Part shown: piece after piece, positions 28,601 to 40,600 of the stretch
Layout of the letters: the number at the start of each line of letters is the position of its first letter
Position numbering within the stretch: the first letter of the stretch is position 1
DNA from: Dasyornis broadbenti
Lineage: Eukaryota > Chordata > Aves > Passeriformes > Dasyornithidae
Length of the DNA stretch: 64,000 bases
Direction: 5' to 3'
Assembly (NCBI GenBank): GCA_013397935.1
Contig: VZRN01006628.1
Location: forward strand, 190,801 to 254,800
Program-made: the position numbers and the translations under genes
The notes under the pieces: model-generated
What the model was told of the DNA's origin: nothing
Seen by the model: the letters and a program-made list of their open reading frames with translations, nothing else
Database searches by the model: none

Positions 28601-31600
28601 ATTAAAGTATTTTCTGATAGGTCTTGTATACTGTCTGTAGCTCTGTAGTTTTGCTTCAGCATTTTTTTCTGATTATAGTTTGATCAGAATGTAAAATACT
28701 GCATTCTTGTATAAGTACGAGCATGATGTAAATATTTATTCAACTTTGTTCTGTAGATCTAGCGGTCATGTTGCACTATCTGTGAAGAGGCTCTGGCAAT
28801 ACTTGGTCAAACAGGAGGAAGTCCAGGAAACTTTTATCAGAAATATTTTTACGAAGAAGCGATGCCTGAATGAGGTTGGTATGGTATATAAAATGCAGAA
28901 AACATTCCAGGTCAATCTGTGAACCTTTACTTAAGTTATTTGGCTGGCTTGTTTACTTCTGGTGCGTGAATGGTTAATGTACTTGGCTATGACTCCAAAT
29001 CTACAGTATTTCATACAAAAAATACTTGTCCATTGATTCATAGACTACAAAAATAATCAAACTTTGACTATAAAATGACAACTAGCACTGTGTTGCTACA
29101 GTCTCTTCTTGGTGATCAGTATAAAAAGTGCCTCAAAAGAATGACAAAATTGAACATTTCAGAGATTAAGATCAGTGACCTGATGAGCCAAAGTTGTGAA
29201 AGTTTTAATTTGACTCTACCATAGTCATCCTGGCTTTTATGCACACTGCTTCCTGTCAAGTTATGATTCAATTTTAATAAGAAAGATGGTCATACAGCAT
29301 TTACTATTTCTGTCCTTGATTACTTGTCCCAGTGTCTAGCTGGATTCCAGTTCTAGATGCAGTTAAATAGTCTTAAATTGTGGTTCTGTAATGAACTTTT
29401 GGGATTTTTTCTCCCTCTTTAGTTGGTCCTTTTTTTTTCTTACCCCTACTCCTAATTTTGAAAGAATTGCTGGTGTTATAGAAAAGCTGTGGAGTAGGAG
29501 AAATGGAGGAGAAAGAAGCAGATGTGAACAAATCAAATACTCAGGAGAAAGAATACTCATGATTAGTAAAGCCATGGCAGCAGAGAGTTCTTCATGACCT
29601 AACCTTTGTCCTGTCACAACTAGAGTATTAACTTGTTTGAGTAATGTTGGCTAATTGTGTTCACTACAGAGTGCAGTTAAAAGGAAAATTTTTCCTTTTT
29701 GCCTTTAAAGGTGCACCATTTCTGATAATATCTTACGTTAATATAGGCATGTTGCTATCCTGTATGGACAGTTATTTTGGAAAATTTTACATGTTCTTTA
29801 TATGTTTCAAGGTAAGCTCTTTTGCAGCCTTACACAACATAGGTGTATGGGCTTCATTTTCGGTCTTGTTGCTGATAAGATGTCAGTGTAGATTGCTTAT
29901 TTTTCAAGAATTTTGACTTTTGGAGGGGGCAAGGTGCTGTTACAGTACAGAATAGGTAAATCAGTGTATTCTGCACTGAAATCAGTTTAGAATTTGTTAA
30001 TTTTTCTTACTGTGTAAAATATGTGCATGTGTGTGCAAACATGCTGTTGTGTTCCAGTTGTCCTATGTTGGGGTAAGCAAAATCTACCCCAAGCAAAAAC
30101 TGAGGATTTCCATTATACCCTGTGCATTATGTCTTATCTTTATGCTTTATTCCGTGGTTGTTATTTCCTTGGTGAAGTCGTTAGAGGAGCACAACGAAAC
30201 CATGAAAAATTCTGTGGTGGAGGAACCCATCATCAATAAGGTACACAGCAGTAATCCTCAAATTTATTAGACCGTACATCATTGTGAATTTTTTTTTCTA
30301 AATGGTGCTGATGTCACCTAAAAAAAAAAATCTTTGCTCACATAGCAAACAAACTTAAAAATTAAATGAATGCAAGGGTTTGAGTTAAACTTGTCTTGTT
30401 ATAGGATTTATCTGAAACTTAATATGCTTAGCTGGATTAAACAACCAGATTCAAACAATGCATTATCAAATTCTGTAGTTTGGCTGAGTGAAGAGCTGAA
30501 ATTGAAATTTACCCAAGTGACAAAAATTCAGTAGTAGTATGGTACACAGTGCATACAGAACATTTGATCAGTATGACATGGCTATAATAGTTGCTTATAA
30601 ATGAACCTGGTTAACTGCAGTTAGAGCAGTTTGTTAGCGTGATATGAGTTTGCTACTGAAAACTTTCACTGAGCCTTATTTTGAAGATGGAAACAAATCA
30701 ACCCATACAACAGTATTTTAGCAACTGTCTTAAAAGATTGATGTGGCATACTAAAAAGGTATAGTACTGTCCCTAGAAATTCAAATGAATACCATATTTA
30801 AATTTTCATTTACAAAACTAGTGTGAAGACAGAAATGGGAACACTGTGGTGTCCTTGGGCTACCTTGTTAATATTAATTATGTGATAAAGCAGTATTAGC
30901 AAGTAGGTAATTGGAACTGACTGGGAAAAATATAATTTTAATTTCCTTCAGGTTTGTTCATCATAGCACACAAATCATGGTTTTGTCTGTTTGCCACTGC
31001 AGTTTTGTGCAGTGTAATATACATGAAGTCAATGAAGTATCAGTTTTGTTTTGACATTAAAAAAGGTATTCTGTTTCTTGGTCTGTGATACCTGTATTTT
31101 TCAGACTTTGAAACAGACCATTTGCAGTTTTTGACAGAAAAATCTTACTGTTTTTCAAGTGAAAAATAAGAATTTGGAGATGAGAGGCTGGAAATAATTA
31201 TGAAAAAAATCTTTCTTTTTTTTTTAAAAATTTAAATACGACATTTGTAATTCAGGTGTGAATTCTCAGGTCACCAGTAGTTTGACAGTGATGTTGTTTT
31301 TACTGTAAAATTAGTTTGTAACTGCAACAGTCTGGGTCTGTTACCTGTCAATTTAATATTTGCAGTGCTGAGCTCTGTAATTTTGAAAAGGACTGCTACA
31401 GTGCTGGTAAAGTTTAGAGTTTTATTGTGTGCTGGCATGTACCTGGATGCATTTCTAAAATACAAAGTGGTAGACAATATTCAAATCCAACATTAGACCA
31501 CATTAAGGAACATGTGATAGCAAAAGACTTGTGGTTCTGTAATGTACAGGGTTCCAGATTTATTTAATTGTAATAACTGTGAATTGATGCACTGACAAAG

Positions 31601-34600
31601 TTGAAATTAGTTTTCCTGTTTAGGAACTTGTCTGCACCTTCTTTTGGACTATTTCATCAGATTCAGTGGCAAAAGGTGTTTGCTAAGAGCAATTGAAGAC
31701 TTAGCAAATGTTTTTGAGAGCAAAACACCAAGATTCAAAATTTCAGTCAACAGTGTGTTGCATGTAGCCTTGCTGGTTTTCAGCATCCCTGAAAATCTTG
31801 AATGAGCACAGTACTATGACTTATGTGACAAATTACACTTTCTCTATTGCTGTGGTAACCTTAAAATGGCAATGGGAAGCTATATTATTACACAGAACAG
31901 GTTTACCATGATGGTTACAGGCTAAGTTTGTTGAGTTTTCTTAGAATTAAAATTAAGGGGAAAAAAAAGGAAAAGAAATTTCGTATGAAACATTATTTGG
32001 TCTCTGTACTTCCAGGAAAAAGTGGAGTTACATAGAAGTTTGCATTTAACTATGCTTTGCTTTTTAAATACAGATAGAAACAGATTTGGGATACCCAGGT
32101 GGCAAGGCAAGAATAATCCATAAAGAGTCTGATATCATTACTGCTTTTGCAGTCAATAAGGTGAGTATAAAGGAGGTAATCAAATTGTAGTGTGCTTCCA
32201 CCTGATACACAGTCCCATTGTGACTGGGTGAGATAGGCTTTACCAGCTATCCTGCTGCTTTTAGCAGGTACAGCTTTTAACAGTCCCTTCTCTAAAGCAC
32301 TTCAAAATTACCTTTTCATAAGCAGTTATACTACACATTATCTTCTTTTTTTCTATTGTGCAGTGGATTAATGGGACAGGTGGCTTCTAGGTTTTGGGGT
32401 TGTTTTTGGCTTGTATGTAGGAGCATTTGTCCTTTTCTGTCAAACAGGAAGTATTGTTTTCTTTGTTCAGCCATGTAACCCGTTCAGAACTGGAGGAGGG
32501 GAGCCTGGTTACAAGCCTTGTAGTATAGTTACCTGTTGCTTATTCTCTGAGAAAAGCAAGGAGATACTTGAGCTGCTTGAGAGGTATAAGATGCAAATAG
32601 TGTGTGATACTTTCCCAGATGCCAGTAAGTTTTGAAAGGAAAATGTCAAGTATAAATGTACATAGATTTGTAGACGTAAATGTTTTGGGTTTGTAAATTG
32701 TGTTATTTTTGTGAGCAAAAGTGCCATTACCAGAAAAAAATAAGCCCTTTTTTGAGGCTTCCTTTTGCATCTGCCTTTCTGTATGTTATCTTTTTTCAGG
32801 CAAATCGGAACTGCATTGCAATAGCATCAAGTCATGATATTCAAGAATTGGATGTTTCTGCAATTTTAGCTACGCAAATCTATACCTGGGTTGATGATGA
32901 TATGGAAGTAGAAAATAAAGGGTATATGTTCGTTGTTTTCAATATCATTCTTGACTCTGTATAAATCAGAAACTTGGTATTCAATGCTCCTGTTTGGAAT
33001 CTTAACTTATAATGTTCCTTTCATTTATAGGGCTGATGACTTCCTAGTTATACATGCTCGTGATGATCTGGTAAATGTTCAGGGAACCACTCCTTACACT
33101 CACAGTAATCCTGGCACACCTATCAATATGCCTTGGCTTGGTAGTACACAAACTGGCAGGGGTGCATCTGTGGTAAGTCGCTTGTCAAAGATGATCTTTA
33201 TGTATTCTATCTACTTCTCTCCTCTTGTCTGTTCAGTCTTGCTCGATATATTTTACAATTGACATATAACTAAATATAGCCTTTCTGTGTAGTCGAGGCA
33301 GCTGGATTTATTTATAACAATTCACTTAATAGCTTAAAATACTGCACAGAATTTAAGAAACCAACTAAACAAGTAAACCTTGCAGTCAAGTCATGTATGA
33401 TTTCTTTACTTAAATGCATCGTTTAAAAACAAAGAATCAGGATCTGGGTAAGAAGTTGCACTATTAATTCTTTTTTAATGACTTGAAGCCAAATGGTCTA
33501 TCTAAAAAGCATATATTCAGCAGGTTTCAGGATATAAATTCATAAGGATTGGGCAGAAATATTTGTATGAAATGTTGTGGTAGCTTTTATTTTAAGCATA
33601 ATCTTCAGCTTCATTCTGAGTTTTAGAAAGAAATCTTGTGACTGGAATGAAGCTTAGCCCTGAGCAAAAAGCTGTTAGGTTAGATTTAATTCAGACCAAA
33701 TGATAATTGTGGTCTGGCCATTGACATTCTTAGTTACTGTGGGTCATAGATGCAGATCTGTTGATTAGCTGGCTGGGGGATGCTTATATGGAGACATTTA
33801 AGTGAGCAGAAATGGTCATACAAAACACCAGGATCTCTCAGTCTTTCTGCACATGGAGTGCAGAAAGTGGAGTTTTCCTGAATAACGAAATGCATTAAGC
33901 CTTGGGACTTGGCTGCACTTTGTGTGTTTTAACAGTTCAAAGCAAGTCTATAACTAGTGCCAGAATGAAATAACAGTGTTAATTAATAGTGTAGTTGGCT
34001 TTTGAAAGTAGCTGATGGATAGGAGGAGTAAATAAGGAATAAGCATTATAAGAATGATAACGTTTTCCACATATATATGTGGATATTGTGCCAGTACCTA
34101 TACCTCTGCCTTCAGTTTGGGAACTAGTGGTCCTAGGTGCCAGAGTTGCAGCTCTGCTGTCACAATCAGGTCTCTCCTTAAACTATTCTTTGAATGCCTT
34201 TGCCACTTTCTCCTCTCTCTTCCATTTTTTGTATATATATATGTATGTACAGAATTGTTGTGTTTGTGTTATTTCTCATCATTAAGTAATTGCATAATGT
34301 ATCAATGTAAACTGCACTTACATGACTTTCTATTTTGCATGTAGTAAAACTTCCTAAATATATTTGGCTATGCTTGTGTTGAATGCATTTGCTGTTAACT
34401 TTGGACCTAAATTTTGTCTGGCATACTGTTTGACTGTGGCAGAGAACCAACCACAGCACAGAACGACACCTGCCCACTAGGGAGGGAAGACAGAGGTACC
34501 TAATGAAGGACAAAGTAAATGAAGGAAGAAATAGGGACTTTTGGGAGCAAATAGTGTTGCTGTGGAAGAACTCGAACCTGGAAGAGAAGCAGCTTCTCTA

Positions 34601-37600
34601 AAACCTTTCTTTTGCTACTATTTGCTACTTTGTTCCTTCATATACAGCTGATTCTTCCTGTTACCTTTGCTTTTCCATAATGTGCAGCCCATTTAGTAGT
34701 TGTAGCCCACTGTTCTGTACCATTACTGGCTTTTCAGACTTGTCTTTGCTTCACTTTCATCAACAAGGGACACTTGGACTTCAGCTACACAGGCAGTTAA
34801 GATTTATTAGTTGTAAGGTTTTTCTGTGACCCTTTACTGTTTCCTGTTACATGGCTCATCCAAGGTAAGTAAGGAGGGTCACCACCAGACACTTCAGCAC
34901 AGTGTGTTTACACAGTTCTTACAGGAGGTGTTTGTAAGGGAGCACTGAAGGAAATAGTATGTACCTTACAGCTTTGAAACTCAGGTAATGTCCTACAAGT
35001 CAGTGTGACTGACACCAGTATTTGCCAGTTTAACAGCTGGTGGGGTGGATTTTAAGTGCATTTTTGTTTTTCAGTCTTGATGTACGTTAGGCCCAAAACA
35101 CCCAATTCTCCAGCAAAGCAACCAGGGTTCTAGCCATCAGCAGTTTTAAGGGGAAACTGAGGGCTAGCAGTATCAACTGTCAGTTACATTAGTAATGGAA
35201 GTATTTGCATTTGATAATTGTACTTGTCTTCCAAATTGGAGATACCACACCAAAGCATTATGTTAGCTAGTTATGCAGTCTTTCAAAGGCACACTTCTGT
35301 AAGTTTGCATTTTTCCAAAGCATAATCCAGCAGCAGTTAGGATGTCATGATGTGTGCTTACCTGTTGAATAGAGGAAGGTGACTTCCGTTGACTTTTGGG
35401 TAAAAGCTAGTAGATGTAAAACTCAAGATGGCCCTTCATTTTAGTGAAGAAATAGAGTGAACATGAATTATTGTTCTTCCATTTACATATAGAAGATAAG
35501 TTTTGTGTTTAGAGGTCAAAGTATTGCAATTATAAGTGTACCAATTATAAGTATACCAATCCATAAATGTTTGAAGAATATCATTCTCTGTTGTCTTGTC
35601 TTAAATTTTCAAATGTATATATGATTTTACCAAACCATTTGGCTCTTTTCCTTGACATTTAAAGTGCTTACAGGAAGAGAAAGGGAAATGTGTATTTTAA
35701 GGTCATGCTTTTTATGTTCAGGAAAGTGTTTTGAAAAGAACTTCAATAACGGAGGGGCATAAGGCTTTCTCTTCAACAAATGATAAAGCTTTTCGAATTG
35801 AAAGATCTACATCTGCTTCCAAAATGTAATTTAAATGATTGCAGTTCTTCCACTAATCCAGACTCAGGGAAATTTTACAAGGAAGTAAATTATTTCCCTT
35901 CCAAGTACTTTTCGTCATTTTTGTTTGCAAACTGATAACTTAGAGGATATTTATTTTAAAGTCTGTGGATCCTATTAAGTGATGTGAAGCACATGAAAAT
36001 TTGTAATTCATGCCTTCTTCCAGCTGACATCATGATATGATTAGAGGCCAGGGGAGAATAGCATACTTGGAATACCTCATCACTATCACTAGCCCCATGA
36101 CAAAGCAGTGTTAAAATTCTGTACAAAATTATTGCAGTTGAAAGTCACAGTTGGATTCAATGATTACACATCTTTTCCAACCTAAATGTTTCTCTGAAAG
36201 TAGTTCAGTACCAGCTTGCTGTTGGTGTGTGGTAAGTGGTAAGCTGCTGTGTTTAAGATGAGTGCCCTGGCAACAAAATTTTGTATGTGTTCTCATTTGA
36301 AGTTAATACCTGCCACAAATATACATTATGCCCTTCTCAAATGCTGAGTTAAATAATACATGCATGAGCAAGCTGAATCCAACAATTTTCTGAGGAATGA
36401 GTCCTCAAAGTAGCCAGGTATTTTTGAGAGCTATCAGGAAATAAAAGAATGAAAACTTAACTTTGACATACATTATAGGAAAGAAAAGAAGGGAAGAGAC
36501 GTCACAGGCATAGATGTATTTCCCCAATAAAAAAATCCCTGCTGTTTTTTCCTTTTGTGTTGTGGATGTATAATTTAAGTAGATGGGGTTTGAATATTGT
36601 CTAATGTCTTCAGTCTTCTTCACACATGGAATTCTTCCCAGTAGGAATTAATAAAGTAAGAAAAATTAAAATCTTGGTTTGCGCATGGTGCATTACCAAA
36701 GTTTGGAATTTAGGAACAAATGTGTTAGTGAAAAGTCGTTGGATCTGTATTTGTGAAATTATGAAAACTTTCAAAGAATTTTTTAATTTGTATTTTTTTG
36801 TACCAGTTACTAGGTATATTGCATATTCTGGATGGCCACAAGTAACCACTTTTCAGTCAATGGCAATAAATTAACTGGACTTGAAAATAGATATATTCCT
36901 TCCTATTTTTTACTTCTGTTAAAGTTTATTTACCTCTTTCTTTACATGTTTCTTTCTGCCTCTCTCTTGCTTATCTTACAATATTCAGGAATATTCCAAT
37001 AAATTTAATGGAATCAGAAAGGAATTGGCAAGAAAAGAGGTAAGACTGCAGTCTAAGGAGTGTTTATATTTGGATCCATACATTTCTGAAGCAAAAGTTT
37101 ATTATTGGTCTAGATGTATAAAGCTGCAAAAGTGTTACCTACATTAGTCTTGGAAGACATTGACTTCTGTCTGAATCTCTAAACCCAGTACTTGTGTTCA
37201 GTAGGAACTTTGATAGGAAACAACTCTCTGCAATCACTAATTATTAGTTTGATAAATCACTGTTCAGTAATACTATTTAATTTTTTTCCCATTGTTTTGT
37301 GTTTTGAACAGATGCTCAAGAAAGCTATTAATAATGTCAGAAGAATGGCTTCTCATCCAACACTGCCATATTGTAAGTTCAGGTGTATTTTTTAAAAAGA
37401 GAAAAGTTTCTAAAGATTATGTATGTCTTACTTACCTGTTTCTTAGTATGCTCTTGTTTTGTACTAGCACAACAATCTATTGCATGTTTTGAAAGTTGTT
37501 TATAAGCCATATTTCCTGAAACTATTTTTCATTTTAAAAAACAATACCGGGGGATATAGAATAGCCTTTAGAAACAATGGTATTTCTTGCAGCAAAAAGT

Positions 37601-40600
37601 ACTGTATTTCTCTTTTATTTGTGACTAGAAGGAAAGATAATAAGAAAAAGATATGTTATTACCTCCAAGTAAATAGCTTCGTATTTTCAGTACCACCCAA
37701 TTACAGTTCTTAATTAAATAATGGATAACACGACTTTAAGTTGCAGTGCCACCTCCTGCTCCTGCACCAAGCCAGATACTATGACATAATTTTGGCGCTA
37801 GTTATTTTGAGTTGATGCCAGTTTTCTTGATATTTTAAAACCTACAACTCTTGTGAAAAGTCATGTAAATCTTTTCTGTTGCAGACCTGACAGGTGCTCA
37901 GGATGGTAGTGTAAGAATGTTTGAATGGGGTCACGCACAGCAAATCACATGTTTTCGGTCTGGTGGCAATTCAAGGGTAACTCGAATGAGATTCAATTAC
38001 CAAGGAAATAAGGTAACTGACAAAATGCTTGTATACTCTTTCTCTTCTCTCCTCTCCAATATAATTGTAAATTAGCAGAAACATCACATTCTTGAAATCA
38101 AAACTGCTTTCTCAAAATTGTGGATATTTTCTCTGCAATGCATACATATGTATTTATCATTACTATGTTTTCTTTCAGTTTGGAATTGTTGATGCTGATG
38201 GATATATAAGTTTATATCAGACAAACTGGAAATGTTGCCCACTTACTGGAACTTCACCTAAGCCGTATTTGGTAAGCTGAAAACTAAATTAGTTTCCATA
38301 AACTTGTGTTGTATTCTTCTTTCCCCCTTCACAGTAGCTAGGAGAGGGCAAGGATTGTGATAACCAGTATTAATCAAGATTAAGTTGTGTATTGTTGCTG
38401 TTCTGTGATCTGTATGACAGACAGGTTCTCTAATCATACTTACTAAGTGGAGAGTAGAAAATGTAACATGAGATCTGAAATACCTTTAATGTTCATTGAG
38501 ACTTGTCAATAATTGTCAATTAATTGACAGTTACTCAGGACAGCAGAGTATATTTCCATGAAAAATTAGAAGTCTCACAAGGCATACCAATATCTTTATA
38601 TCCCATGTTCTTTAAAGTTCTTTTGAAACACCTTACCTTATCAAGGAAGTTTAGTATTTCCTACTTGCACCAAATAGATTCTTTTTTAATTAATAATTTC
38701 TAACTTCAATTTTTCAGACATGGCAGTGTCATAACAAAACAGCCAATGACTTTGTTTTCATCAGCTCATCATCTTTGATAGCCACAGCAGGATTTTCTTC
38801 TGACAACAAGTAAGATCTGTTGTGATAAAGCATAAAAGGGGTGCTATATTTCTCTCTTTTCCCCCTTTTTTTTTTTTTTTATACTACTTCTTAAGCAGCT
38901 TGAGAGTACTTCTGCTTGATTTCTTTCTTGGTGGGAGGTGGAGAGAAGCAATGTTTGCAGCTAAATTCCTGTGCCTATTAAAGGAGGTTTCACAGGGAAG
39001 CACGGAGACTCCACTCATGTTCCATATGTGGAGGGGAAGTAGAGAGCGAGGTCCTGAGTGCCTCTGCTGGGAATTCAGTGAGGGATGTGTGGGAATGGCT
39101 CAAAGCCGAGCCAGGGGAGCTTGAGACTGGACATCAAGAAACATTTTGTTACCAGGAGGTTCAGACACTGGAACAGGCTCCTTGAGAGGTGGTCAATGCC
39201 CTAAGCCTGTCAGGTTTTAGGCATTTGGACAATGCCATTAATGACATACTTTAACTTCTGGTCAGCCCTGAAGGTGTCACGTGGGTGGACTGCATGATCC
39301 TTCTAGGCCCCTTCCAGCTGATCTGTTGTATTCTGTTCTCAGATGAACGCATCTTAATTATTTTTATAGCTGTAGGGAATTTGTATAGCTCTTCATTTCT
39401 CATTTATTTTCACAAATATTGATCAAAAAATATCAAAAGCTGCTAACATTCCTGTGAATTCAGCTACAAAAGATTGTTAACATGAATCCTTTATGGAAAT
39501 AGCCAGTTGTAGAATCGTTGTGTAGAAGGCATATTCTTGCAGTGTATGTTCAACTACAGAAGTAATTTGAGATCTGCTCTAATCATTAAAAGTCTGTTTA
39601 CAGTGCTTTTATGCCTGAAACAGCCTTTTTAAGGTACAGATGACTTTTCAAATGTACAAAATACCTTAGAACATTTGTTGCTGAATTAAGCAATATTTTT
39701 TTTACAGAAATATTTGTCTTTGGGATACTCTGGTTTCTCCTACAAATAGCTTGGTGCATGGTAAGTAAAATACAACAACCAAAATATTTGACTACAGTAT
39801 AAAACAAGTGTATTTGTGTGTCTGTCTTTCTCTAAAAGTTATTGTGGGATGTAATTTTAACATTGGCAGTAAAATGTCTTTCACCTTTTTGTGTGTGTGC
39901 ACCAGCAAGAATATAAGACCAGGTTCTGGAGAAATTACTTGGTGTTCTGTATACATGGTTGGTTTCAGGGACATGAACACCTTCCTTTGTATACCTTCTG
40001 TCCTTGCACCACAAGTGCAAGCCCGACATTTCTGTTCTTTATAAAAGGTTCTGAGCAGCACCTGCTTTAGGACAGTTACTCCTCTAAGGAGGCTTTTGGA
40101 GGTACAATAAATGTTCAGCTGAGTTTCATTAGCTTTATTACTAATATTTTGTTGCAAGTAATACAACAAATGCATTTCAATATCTGAAATACAGAATAGA
40201 GATCACAGAGTTGTGAACTCTTTGTGCTTAAAGTGTGGCGAATGCTTAAGTGTATGTCAGAGGCACAGGGAATTTCTCAATGTAAATTTATAGGCCTTTT
40301 GAAATGCAAGTACAGTGTACTGAGCTGTATTGCGGTAATTGGAATTTTCATTCACTTTTTCAACTCATTTAGGGGAGTAAACATATCCAAATACATGTGA
40401 AAAGAAGCAAATTAGCAGTAAAATGACCAATGGAAACTTGCAAGATATTTGGGCAAGTAGTTTAGGAGGAATTTCTGATGGGCGTTATATGACTTAAGAA
40501 AACAAACAAATCTCTTTATAGCTGATCATTAAAATAATCTGTTTCTATCAAGGATTAATAGTTTGTGATTACACAGAGAAAGAAAAAAGTATATAAACTT

